From Dasypus novemcinctus (lineage: Eukaryota; Chordata; Mammalia; Cingulata; Dasypodidae), in contig NC_080699.1 of the NCBI RefSeq assembly GCF_030445035.2, forward strand, positions 10,912,001 to 10,976,000: a stretch of 64,000 nt of DNA, in the 5' to 3' direction. Under the pieces are notes generated by a model. That model saw only the letters and a program-made list of their open reading frames with translations. It made no database searches and was not told the DNA's origin. Every line of letters starts with the position of its first letter. Positions within the stretch are counted from its first letter, which is position 1. The translations under genes were made by a program, and so were the position numbers. Below, piece by piece: positions 50,001 through 59,325 of this stretch.

Positions 50001-50278
50001 TTCAGTTACGATTGCAAAATGGCGGGAGGATCCCAGTACAGGCCAGGTCCCTTGCTGCCTCCGTGTGTCTCTCTCTCAGAACCTGCAGAGGCCTTCTGGG
50101 CACACTTCCTCCCTCTGTTCTCTCCCTCCTCCCTCGCTTCCCATTTTTTCCGTGGTGCACACTTACGCCTTTATAGAGCCTAATTAGGGCCCCTGAAGGA
50201 GCCAACCCCTTCCACAACTATTTCTTCCCACAGATTACCAAAATATCCTCTCAGACTATTAGAACACTTACCCGCCAT
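37982..50278 (-). CDS. CASP1: Caspase-1, whole gene span, 9 coding exons
   Basis: The inflammasome protease that matures IL-1beta and IL-18 and cleaves gasdermin D in the cytosol. Coding exons (minus strand) are 50272-50278, 49370-49636, 45973-46035, 42969-43084, 42125-42298, 41475-41709, 40899-41042, 38484-38593 and 37982-38080. They total 1215 nt, giving 404 aa, the human length, and appear to align without gaps. There is an N-terminal CARD (1-91), a linker (92-about 135), p20 and p10. Catalytic His237 (MSHG) and Cys285 (QACRG), the processing sites WLKD297 and FEDD316, and exosite residues Trp294 and Ile318 are all at the human numbers. Linker Asp103 is kept but Asp119 is Val. Without the 63-nt exon the product is 383 aa, matching a known human isoform. 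The gene appears intact. Splice sites were read from sequence and homology; no transcript was available. Confidence 0.96.
38484..38593 (-). CDS. CASP1: CASP1 exon 8, p10
   Basis: 110 nt, acceptor attcacag, donor gtaaga. It encodes (D)[18 protein letters not shown] and then [24 protein letters not shown] contains the S1-pocket arginine (human Arg341). Confidence 0.96.
39003..39200 (+). mobile_element. MIR SINE in CASP1 intron 7
   Basis: TGTGAATCCCAATCCTGCTG, then GCTCACTGCCTCTGATTTAA, follow the MIR core, with a GGATTAGATGTAATTC tail side. Old and inactive. Confidence 0.55.
40225..40440 (-). mobile_element. MIR SINE in CASP1 intron 7
   Basis: Antisense MIR: TGTGCATTATCAAATTTAAT and AGGAGTTCAATAACTGGATC. 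Weak but recognisable. Confidence 0.5.
40899..41042 (-). CDS. CASP1: CASP1 exon 7, p20-p10 linker
   Basis: 144 nt, acceptor ctttccag, donor gtagag. It encodes (E)[18 protein letters not shown], then [20 protein letters not shown] and FCSSTP. Both human interdomain processing aspartates are kept (WLKD297 and FEDD316), as are exosite residues Trp294 and Ile318. Confidence 0.96.
41475..41709 (-). CDS. CASP1: CASP1 exon 6, catalytic His and Cys
   Basis: 235 nt, donor gtgagt. It carries His237 in LVLMSHG and Cys285 in IIIQACRG. The surrounding GICGKEYSE and [14 protein letters not shown] follow human caspase-1 closely. Confidence 0.97.
42125..42298 (-). CDS. CASP1: CASP1 exon 5, start of p20
   Basis: 174 nt, phase 0 at both ends, acceptor ccacag, donor gtaagg. 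It encodes [20 protein letters not shown] and continues to [18 protein letters not shown]. The S1-pocket arginine in RTRLAL is present. The length equals CASP4 exon 4. Confidence 0.97.
42550..42735 (+). mobile_element. MIR SINE in CASP1 intron 4
   Basis: GGCAAAATACTTATTTATCC, ATATCTAAAATGGGTTATGA and GACACATAGTAAGCATTCC match MIR in order. Confidence 0.6.
42969..43084 (-). CDS. CASP1: CASP1 exon 4, CARD-p20 linker
   Basis: 116 nt from acceptor ctcctgcag to donor gtgcta, phase 1 in and phase 0 out. It encodes (V)[18 protein letters not shown] and then [20 protein letters not shown]. LKLCxLExAQRIWKxKSAE is diagnostic of caspase-1. The human Asp119 position is Val, so this exon contains no aspartate. 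The donor begins GTGCT, like that of the CASP4 linker exon. Confidence 0.93.
45973..46035 (-). CDS. CASP1: CASP1 exon 3, 63-nt cassette in the CARD-p20 linker
   Basis: 63 nt between acceptor ctttcctcag and donor gtaatg, phase 1 at both edges, so it can be skipped without changing frame. It reads (G)[20 protein letters not shown]. Its length, phase and position are those of the human exon absent from the 383-aa isoform. The QD pair aligns with human MQD103, a site where the linker is cut to switch caspase-1 off. The exon lies alone in a long intron and was too short to show up as a long open frame. Identity to human is low, so exon status rests on splice sites, length and phase. Confidence 0.8.
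46225..46490 (+). mobile_element. L1 3' tail fragment in CASP1 intron 2
   Basis: GCAAGGTGTTGTGGTGGGGT, CATGTATGTTTGTTTTGTAA and AATAAATTAAAAAAATG correspond block by block to 59110-59325. This is a shared L1-type 3' end that finishes with a poly-A signal. It lies about 190 bp from the 63-nt cassette exon. Confidence 0.6.
49370..49636 (-). CDS. CASP1: CASP1 exon 2, CARD
   Basis: 267 nt, phase 1 in and out, acceptor aaacag, donor gtaagg. It encodes the [24 protein letters not shown], then [40 protein letters not shown] and [20 protein letters not shown]. The match to the human caspase-1 CARD is close over the whole length. The CARD pairs with ASC or with NLR CARDs to recruit pro-caspase-1 to inflammasomes. 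Confidence 0.97.
50272..50278 (-). CDS. CASP1: CASP1 coding exon 1 (ATG + 4 nt)
   Basis: ATGGCGG followed by donor gtaagt. It joins AC of exon 2 to give Met-Ala-Asp, as in human caspase-1 ([12 protein letters not shown]; here [12 protein letters not shown]). The Kozak context is good (G at -3 and +4). The coding length and phase are the same as CASP4 exon 1. Confidence 0.93.
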
Positions 50279-50310
50279 GGCTTTTCTCTCTCACCCTGGA
50301 TGTGTGGTAT

Positions 50311-50320
50311 GAAACTGAAA
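50311..50320. promoter_or_regulatory. CASP1: ISRE upstream of CASP1
   Basis: GAAACTGAAA on the plus strand, a perfect ISRE core 33 bp upstream of the CASP1 start codon. IRF1 control of the CASP1 promoter is established in human and mouse. The same ten bases occur in the CASP4 promoter. Confidence 0.7.
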
Positions 50321-50724
50321 GCAAGGGCTGCCGCCTTCCTTCTCAGGCAGGGCGTGCATCCAGATTGAGAAATAACCACCGCACATGCATATGCATGCCT
50401 CTTTTTTTTTACTCTAAAGAAATCATCACTCTGATGAAACTTAAATCTGTGTCAGGAAATGTATCCTGAGGAAATTCTTTTCACCAGGACGTGGAGAGCG
50501 TCTAGAGAGAAGGGGACTGGGACTGGAGAATAAGATGGAAATAAGCAGGTGTAGAAACAATTCCTCTCACCCAGCAAAGAACCCCCAATTCAGTAGGAAG
50601 TCAAACCCTGAAATTTAGCTCGAGCCCCAGGCCCTGTGCCTCGCCCGGCCACTCAGCTGCAGCTCAGAGAAGCAGTTCTGCTTCTGGGAAGGGCAATTTC
50701 TTATCGAATGCTCTTCTCTTAGAG

Positions 50725-50905
50725 AGTAAAAGCTCAGGCTCTGGATTCGGACTATAGGAATTAGCATTTTAATCATCCATTCTTGGGCAGAGTACTGAAC
50801 TTGCCCACCCCTCAGTTTTATTAGCAGTACATGCCTACGCAGCTGTGAGCACTCAATGACTGAAAATGTGAAATGCGCCTGGAATATTTTCTGGTAGTCA
50901 GTAAG
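50725..50905 (+). mobile_element. MIR SINE upstream of CASP1
   Basis: GGCTCTGGATTCGGACTATA, TTGGGCAGAGTACTGAACTT and TGCCTACGCAGCTGTGAGCA fit MIR. It lies about 450 bp upstream of the CASP1 start codon. Confidence 0.55.
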
Positions 50906-51473
50906 TAATGATAGTGTTAATATAACTATTTCGCAGTGGGAAATTGTGTACAGTTAATAATTTGCAGATGATCTAGGTAAGTTTATCTTTTGTGATAATC
51001 CCTGTGCATCACATGCATGCACTCATACAGCAAATACGTGTGGACGACCTCGTTCAAGCCAGACATTGTTCTAGGTGCCAGGGTCACAGAACTGAACGAA
51101 ACTTCCACAAGGCCTCAACTACAGGAGGGGAGGAGAAACAGGAAATGCCAGAGGTTCCTGGACTCTTCAGAGGGCTGGGGTGTGGTAAGCCCTCAGGAGA
51201 AGACATTGATTAGAGAAGTGGTTAGGAAACATTGGAGGCCTCATAGAAGCCATAGGCAGGGCCCAGAGAAGACTTGTGGAGAAAATGCTCTTGTCAGTTC
51301 ATGTTCAAGTAATTACCCACAGGAGCAATTGAGTTCATCGACAGGTTTGGTGACAGGCGGGCTTACGATAAAATGCACATTTTAGTCATTTATGCTAATC
51401 AGTTTCTTTACCAATAATACTCCTGTGATTACTACATATTCAACAAATAAGCACCGGAAATTTCTAAGATATC

Positions 51474-51514
51474 GTGTGTGTGTTTGTGTGTGTGTATGCA
51501 CGCACGTGTGCATG
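51474..51514. repeat. (TG)n microsatellite
   Basis: GTGTGTGTGTTTGTGTGTGT, then an irregular TG/CA tract to 51514. Confidence 0.9.
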
Positions 51515-52184
51515 TCAGCTGGCAGGAGGCCAAGAGAACTACCTCAATTAAATGTTGAAAGCTGGATTACTTTTGTTTTATAATTGTACACTTAAAATCC
51601 ACTCGCCATTTGGCATGTGGGCCTCCAGTTTTGCTTCCTGTGCTCTAGGCTCAGTCTCGAATTTATTTTAATCGGAATGGAATTCACTGTGTAGGAGGAG
51701 AATCAGGTCGATTTTAATTTCCATGTTTTCTCAGAATGTGTTCCCCTTTGCTGTGCTACTCCCCCAGTGCAGTGCGCAGCGCAAGCTAGTACTTCTTGTG
51801 CGGTGGGGGGAGATTTGTGGCAGGGAGCAAAGCAGAAGCTGCATGCCCATCACTGCCCCTATCTGATTTATTCATTCATTTATTTTCCAAATACCTAAAC
51901 CCCTTAAGGGTTTCACAGGAGGGAATTTATAGCAAGAATAGGATATGATATGAAAAGAAAGGGAGGAAAGAATTTTTACTATGCTAAAAATATGCTTCTC
52001 AAGACTGGGGCAGCTGACAGAAGCCCTTGTGCTTCTCCACCACCAGGGCCATGGGGGCTCCTGGGGCGGCACCCCCAGCACAGAAAGGATGGCCAGGCTG
52101 CAAGGGCGGGTGCGAACCCCAAGCCCGACTCCATCTCCTGGGAAGGGAAGCAGGGAGCCGCTGGGTGGCAAGGCCCGCTGAACA

Positions 52185-52640
52185 TGCCAAAAATGGAAAG
52201 AACCAAATGTCCATTACAGCTCTGTGAGCAAACAGTGAGATCCATATTTATATTTCTATAAGACAGAATATTAATCAGCAATAAAAAGGAGCAAGTTTCT
52301 GATGCATGCAACGATATGGATGCGAACATGAAGCTGAGTGGCAGAGACACATACAGAAAACATAGCCCATGGTTCCAACCGTGCCAAGTTCTAGAAGAGA
52401 CAAAGCTAATAGACTGTGGTAGAAATCAGGTTGCTAATTGCCTGGAGAGAGGGTGGAGGGAGATTTTGTGCAAAGGGCACACAGGAACTTTCTGAAGGTG
52501 ATAGAAATGTTCTGTGTCTTGATTGGAATGGTGTAATATTGAAACATACATTTGTCCTTCCTAATACCAAACTGCACTCTCAAGTAGGTACACCTTATGT
52601 TACCTAGATTATACCACAATAAAATTGAATTTTCAAAATG
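52185..52640 (+). mobile_element. Old L1 3' end
   Basis: CCAAATGTCCATTACAGCTC, ATCAGCAATAAAAAGGAGCA and ACAATAAAATTGAATTTTCA follow old L1 3' ends. Degraded. Confidence 0.55.
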
Positions 52641-53177
52641 AAAAAGACAATAGTTGTAATGATAGACTGGCTATTTTCTGTCCTTGTTTATCTGGATACA
52701 CTCAAGCCTCCCCAAGTAAGTTGAAACTCTGGTAAGAGGAAGTTCCTATAATGACTGAAACAGAATTATCCACCACTATAGTTAGATGGGGATTTGTAGA
52801 CAGAAGGGAGGTAATTTATATGGATAATGATGGTCAGTTTATCAGCTGAGATAAATACCTGGAAAACAGCATTACATCGATAGAGAACTACATAGAGAAA
52901 ATAATTCAAAAATAAATGATTATGGCAGTCCAATGATAAAGAGTGTTTCAAATGAAGCATTATGATTTAAAACTCCCCATGTCAGATTTGCCTGTGATAA
53001 GTCTGTCTGGTACAAACATATTGCTTTTAATAACAAAGCAGGTATTATGAAAAGCTCTGATGTAGAGGGTAGAAGATTCTTGTATTGGGGCTCTGCTTGT
53101 GCCATTTTTAACCCTTAGAAAGTCACTTAACCTCTACTTTATTCCTCTTTATATTGTTAGGATCATTAGAACATTTT

Positions 53178-53593
53178 TTTTTAAGATTTTTTTTTTTTAA
53201 TTTATTTCTCTCCTCTCCCCACCCCCTGCCAGTTGTCTGTCCTCTGTGTCCACATGCTGCGTGTTCTTTGTCCACTTCTGTTGTTGTCAGTGGCATGGGA
53301 ATCTGTGTTTCTTTTTGTTATGTCATCTTGCTGCATCAGCTCTCCATGTGTGCGGCACCATTCTTAGGCAGGCTGAACTTTGTTTCGCGCTGGGGGGCTC
53401 TCCTTACAGGGTGCACTCTCTGCACGTGGGGCTACCCTACACGGGGGACACCCCTGCATGGGGCGACACTCCTTGCGCGCATCAGCACTGCGCATGGGCC
53501 AGCTCCACAAGGGTCATGGAGGCCCGGGGTTTGAACCACGGACCCCCCATGTGGTAGACGGACGCCCTCACCACTGGGCCAAATCTGCTTCCC
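53178..53593 (-). mobile_element. DAS SINE, full length, antisense, with target-site duplication
   Basis: TAGAACATTTT flanks both sides (53167-53177 and 53594-53604). The body and head complement match the other full-length copies. Confidence 0.93.
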
Positions 53594-53604
53594 TAGAACA
53601 TTTT

Positions 53605-55734
53605 GATTAACACATCTTAGTGAGAGCACTAATTAACTCTACCATGTTATTTTACATTTTTCTTTCTCTAAAACCTTCCCTGTATACATATTATCAACAT
53701 GGACTTTGGAGTCCAAAAGGTAATATTACCTGTAGATCTTGAATAAGTTACTTACCATCTCAATTTATTTTTATTTTCTAGAACGGAATGACTGTCTCCA
53801 ATCTATAGTAGTCACAGGCTTATGGAAGACAGGTGCTGTCAAATTATACTTGTTTGTAGAGTGGTTCTAATCTTTTAATATCCTTTATTTCAGAGCCTAT
53901 CACAGCAACAATGTAATTTAGACAGGTTACATAGTATTATTTTTCCATTTTATAATGAATAGGCATGAGTTGGTTCCAAGACATGCCGTGGATAAGGGGC
54001 AGAGTTCGGGTGAGAAGCTAGCTCTTCTCCCCGTCCAATACTCCGCTCTGTCTGGTGAGCTCTTCTCAAACCTAGCAGTGTGCTGGGAAAGATGGAGAAT
54101 ACGCAGACAATAGGATATGGCCCTGCTCTTATGGAACTGAAGATAGCATGGGGAAGATGAAGTATGGGCATTGGGAGGAACGATAATGATATAAGAGGGC
54201 AGAGTAAAAGTGCTAGGAGATATCAAAATCAAGGCAATTAAATATGGCCTGAAGCCGTCAGGGCAGCTGCCCCAGGCTGGGAAGGCACATTTCCTGAGCA
54301 GTGGGAGGGAAGGTCTCTGGGTTAGTAATGGGAAAAGGGAAAAGAGCACATGAAAGTACACTGCAGTCTAGGTACTGAGATAGGTCCTACAACCCACTCA
54401 GCGTTTTGGGAGAGTTCTAATTAGTATCCCGATTGTAAAGAGCAGGAAATGAAGGTTAGAGTCAATGTCTCTCTTGCTCAATAGCAGACTTTATGAGAGC
54501 GAAGTGTGGGTGGAAAGCTTTATTCCAAAGTCCATCACTTTTCTTTTTATTCTACAGAGAACAGAGGTGTGAAACCAGCGCAGTCCAGTGAGAGAGATTA
54601 ATATGAACAAAATGCAGAGACCAGACTCACAGGAAAGAGGGACAAATAAAGAAATAATTTTACTTGAATCAAAGGGTGCTTGTTTGGGGTCACTGGGAAA
54701 TACATTTCAGTAGACTGGGGCCAGATAACGATAGCTAATGAGAGTAACCCGGAAGGAGGAAGTTAAACCAAGGTGAAAGCAGTGAGGAGCCAACGCAGTG
54801 TCAAGGAGGAGAGCATGTTACCATATCTCAGAAGTGGCTACCTTGCGTTGGGTGTTTACAGTAAAGCCTAGAAATAATTATTTGGTCTACACCAGTCCTG
54901 TTAGTGGAATGTTTTGAAAATATTGATATTCAGACTCACCTGAGATGATCAACTCAGAACCGCCCAGGGTGAGGCTTAGTCTCTGCGTAGATGCCAGAAC
55001 GTCCTCTTGCAGGAACGTCCAGGGGCCCTGGGACCTCCGTGCACCACAGCATCCAGAACGTAACAGGACGTGCTCTCTGAGGCTTTGCTGGTCTCACAAG
55101 GGTCAGGAGCTGAGCCCCGAGAGGCCAGGGCATTGGGGCCAGGAGAGGGTGAGGATGTGGGAGCACTTGGGAGCTGGGGGTGCCTGGGAGGGCAGCTGGG
55201 GTAAAGCAGAAGGGGTGGGTTCTCCTGGAGCAGGATTTCTACCCCAACAGCGCAGTGAGAACGCTGACCAGTAGATCATGCTGCTCTGGGGGACAGTCCT
55301 TGCACGTGGCTAGCGTCCACACGAGCCACTGAGCCTCGGGATCCCTGCTCTGCAGCTGGGAGACTTGGGAAACGTCAAACTACCAGCAGCTGCTCGGGTG
55401 TGCGCATGCGCTACCCGGAACTCGGTGGGAGGCACAGTGGAGGCAACTTCAACCACAATTGGGCTATAGTTTATAAGCGCCTCCTGTCAGCCGTCTTCTA
55501 CAGGAGAGATCCTACGGTATTGCAGAGAATCCCCCAGCAATACTGAAACCCAGTTTCTCAGAGCAGTAACGGACTCATTAATGCAATTTATTTGGGGGGA
55601 TTTTTCTCCTTTCATCTCCCTTCCCCACTTGCTGACTCCTGCTTCCTTGGTGCACCAAATAAGCTACCTGCGTTTAAGTCCCTGAGTCCCTCTCTGCTTT
55701 CAGAGGCATCCTAATTGAGATCATCATCATCATC
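53605..55734. other. Intergenic, partly GC-rich, no gene recognised
   Basis: A MIR-like stretch lies at about 53690-53810. The part at 54950-55420 is more GC-rich and holds an open frame of 109 codons without family features. Nothing here resembles a CARD or caspase exon. Confidence 0.45.
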
Positions 55735-55870
55735 TTTACTGAGCACCATCTGTATGGAAGGAACTATACTCAATGTCCTAAATAAATCGTACCATATACG
55801 ACTACACTGTAAGGTGGGTAGTATTAACCCTCCTCGCAGATAAAAATCTGGAGCTAAGATTAATTACACA
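55735..55870 (-). mobile_element. MIR SINE fragment
   Basis: GAGCACCATCTGTATGGAAG and CTGTAAGGTGGGTAGTATTA fit an antisense MIR. Confidence 0.5.
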
Positions 55871-56794
55871 TCTAATCAAATATTTAATAACCAGTATGTC
55901 ACAGTGATATGTAATTGGATACATATCCAGATTAGTTTAATCCCCAGAGCCCAACCTAAACAGAGTGCTAGATTCATTTATTTTTAATAGTCTGTGTTTC
56001 TCAGCACAACTTCCTTCCCTTAGCTTGCAAAGTCTTGAGAATTGGTCCTCTAGTGTATCGTATCAGACTTAACTCCCACTGCTTCCACAGTATCAGTCAC
56101 TAGCTTCAGGTAAACCAATCTGCTGAATAATCCCTAAAGTATTTGTCTTGTCTGCCAGTCAGAGCACACTTTTTGTGTGTTTGTTTTCTTCATTTGTTTG
56201 TTTACTTGCTGAGATTTCTCCCCATATTTCTCTGTGATTCTTCCACAACACCTTGAAGAGGTCATTAAATGACATGTAAACTTCAATGTGGCATGGACAG
56301 TAGAGCTTATCTTCAGAGGAAAAGCGGAATCTGAACTATTGCAGGGAGGAAACATAAAATAATATGCAAATATCATGATCAAACCAAAGGCAATCATTTC
56401 AGCTGTTGGAACTCCTTCTTTCGGTTCTGTACCCCGCAGCACTTCCTGTTCCTTTCATTTCTGAATATTGTGAAGTCTCAGTTATTGGTGGCCTCAACTC
56501 ATAAAAACTGTTGAGGAAACGGCTTCTCTTCTTTGGGAGTGAAGGGTAAAAAGCAAATAAATCTTTCTGGGACCCGAAAAGAAGTGTGCCCCATTTTCTA
56601 GTGTGCTCTTTACCCACACATATTCTTCTTTCATGGATGAGATTCTTTTTATTGCTTACTAGTCACTGAAAGTAATCAGGCACATATTGGTGTAATCATC
56701 CTCATATTTTCTCTTTTTTCTTAAAGCATCCTTGCTTCTCCATCACTTCCCCTTACTGCCCCCTCCATACACACCACATTTTTACATCTTTCTA

Positions 56795-58770
56795 AAAATA
56801 TTTTTTCTTTATTTTTTTAAAACATAATTTCCCTACCCCTACCCCACTGTCCCACATTAACAACATCCTTCAATAGGGTGACACATTTGTTACAATTGAT
56901 GAAGACTTATTGGAGCATTGCCACTAAGCATGGAATATATTTTACATTATAGTTTGCATTCTGTCCTGCACAATTTTGTAAGTTACAATAAACTATATAA
57001 TGGCTGGTATCTGTCATTTGCAACATCATTTAGGACAATTCCAATGTCCCAAAAATGCCCCATTATTACACCTATTTTTCCTTCTTCCTCCCACCAATGG
57101 CAACTGCCTCCACATCAATGATGAAACAGCTTCCATTGTTAGAATAACAGTAAGTTAATAGTAGAATAACAATAAGTCTCTCTAGTCCATCATTTATTCC
57201 TCAATCCTGAGGATTCTGGAATGGTGATGCCCACTTCACCTCTAATTGAGAGGGGGCTTAGATCCCATGGGACAGATGGATGGGATTATCTTGCTTGCAG
57301 TTGCAGACTCTCTCTGTTCCTTGGGATGGGTGTTGACCATCATCATCTCCTTGTTAGTTGTCCTGAGAGAGAGTCCAAATGGCATCTGGATAGCTCAAAG
57401 ATTTAAATGTCTTTGACACACACCTATCGATTCTAGTACTAACTATGGGTTTGTATAAAAGGGGCAGAAGAGCCATGTTTAGGGAAATCACAAATGAATC
57501 CAACTCTGTCACACTGGAGAACATAAATTACAAAGTAGAGCCTACTGGCAGGGCACTGATCTCCTGAGCTGTCTGCCCTGTCTATAGTGTCTGGGTGTCT
57601 CTAGAGCCCTCGGGAGCCCTGTTAATTGAGACAATATTTACCATGGCAGTCAATGAATTTCTGCTGAGACATGCATAAACATAACCTCTGAAATGACCTC
57701 TCAGCTCACTTTGAAATCTGTTAGCCACAAAAATTCATTTGTACTTACCTTTCCCCCTTTTGGTCAAGGTCTTTTTATAGTTTCATTGCTAGTTGGCACT
57801 TGGTAATAATCCCTTGGTGCCAGGTAGGCCCATCCCTGGGAGTGATGTCCCATGCATGGGGTGGAATGGTGGTAATGGAAGGTAATGCATTTATGTGCTG
57901 AGTTTTGGCTTAGAGAGAAGCCACATTTGAGCAACAAGGAGGCTCTCAAGAGGTAACTCTTAGGCAACATATAATGCTAGGCGAAATTTCAATGTCAAAA
58001 GAAAAGTTTCATAAGTACAGTCATCAATATCAAGGAGCTGTCGTGACAGTGCATCCTCCTTCACTAGTCACTGCCCTGTACTCTGGGAATTCTTGCTCTC
58101 CCATTAGAGAATGTGGCAGAGTTCCCCAGGATACGAATTCAATATTCTTTCCATTATTTTGTGAATCTCCACCCATAGTGACAATGCCCCATGAGCACTT
58201 TTTTTTAATACAATTCTTTTTTTTTAAAGATTTATTTATTTATTTATCCCCCCCCCCTTTGCCCCCCGCCCTGGTTGTCTGTTCTCTTTGTCTATTTGCT
58301 GCGTCTTCTTTCTTTGTCCGCCTCTGTTGCTGTCAGCGGCACAGGAATCTGTGTTTCTTTTTGTTGCGTCATCTTGCTGCGTCAGCTTTCCGTGTGGGCA
58401 GTGCCATTCCTGGGCAGGCTGCACTTTCTTTCACGCTGGGGGGCTCTCCTAACGGGGCACACTCCTTGCGTGTGGGGCTCCCCTGCGCGGGGACAGCCCT
58501 GCGTGGCATGGCACTCCTTGCATGCATCAGCACTGTGCATGGGCCAGCTCCACATGGGTCATGGAGGCCTGGGGTTTGAACCTCGGACCTTCCATGTGGT
58601 AGGCAGATGCCCTAACCACTGGGCCAAGTCTGCTTCCCACCCATGAACACTTGAACACATTCATATGCCTTAGAGGTATGCCCCAAGTGAACCTCCTCCC
58701 ATGCATGCCCCATCACTGACAGCCCACACCAATGATCCTCCCCTGCCTCAGATGGGAGCCTTCAATGATC
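56795..58770 (-). mobile_element. L1 3' UTR, antisense, split by a SINE
   Basis: From an A/T-rich tail at 56795 through a C-rich tract (CCCTACCCCTACCCCACTGT) and a long 3' UTR. Its 3' part matches 9447-9756 (reversed), and its middle is a diverged relative of 12.9-13.3 kb. The SINE at 58201-58639 interrupts it. Its far end is uncertain. Confidence 0.6.
58201..58639 (-). mobile_element. DAS SINE, full length, antisense, with target-site duplication
   Basis: CCCATGAGCACTT before and CCCATGAACACTT after the element. It has a T-run, AAAGATTTATTTATT, C-rich body start and head complement GGTTTGAACCTCGGACC. Confidence 0.93.
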
Positions 58771-59109
58771 CAAAACCTCTTCAAAAATGAAGCCAACAAA
58801 ATAGCCAAGTAAAATTAGTAAGAAAATGAATAATGATAGTTTAAAAAATAGCAAATAAAATGCAAAAAAATTTAAAAGTTTTGAAATAATTTTTAAAAAT
58901 TTTGACATGTCTTTCATCACTGTAAGATCTGTTTGAGGCATAATATCATTTTCACATCTTACTTTCTCACTGTTGCACAAATAGTCAAGGCCTTATCCTG
59001 CTTTTCCTCAGTACAGGGTAATTAAGGCCAGTTTCCAATGGATAATGGTTACAGCTGAGAGAGGCTGGATGCATTCCAGATGATTTTACACTGGACTTCA
59101 ATTTTAGTT

Positions 59110-59325
59110 AAAATATGTTATTGTAGTTTTGACAATGCCCTGTCATAGTTTGCAACAAATATTTCACAAAAATGCAAGGTGTTGGGATGAAGTTTGGGAG
59201 CCCTATATGATGATATGCATGTTTGTTTTGCAAGTTCACAACTTTTACTATATATTTATTGTTTATATATGTTCATCAATGATATAGCTCAATAAAATTT
59301 TATTTAAAAATTTAAAAAATAAAAA
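59110..59325 (+). mobile_element. L1 3' tail fragment
   Basis: GTTTTGACAATGCCCTGTCA, GCAAGGTGTTGGGATGAAGT and CAATAAAATTTTATTTAAAA match the copy at 46225-46490. Confidence 0.6.

Noticed and set aside
54945-55274. A 109-codon frame in GC-rich DNA
   Set aside because: No recognisable domain, no splice or promoter support, and an equally open frame on the other strand.
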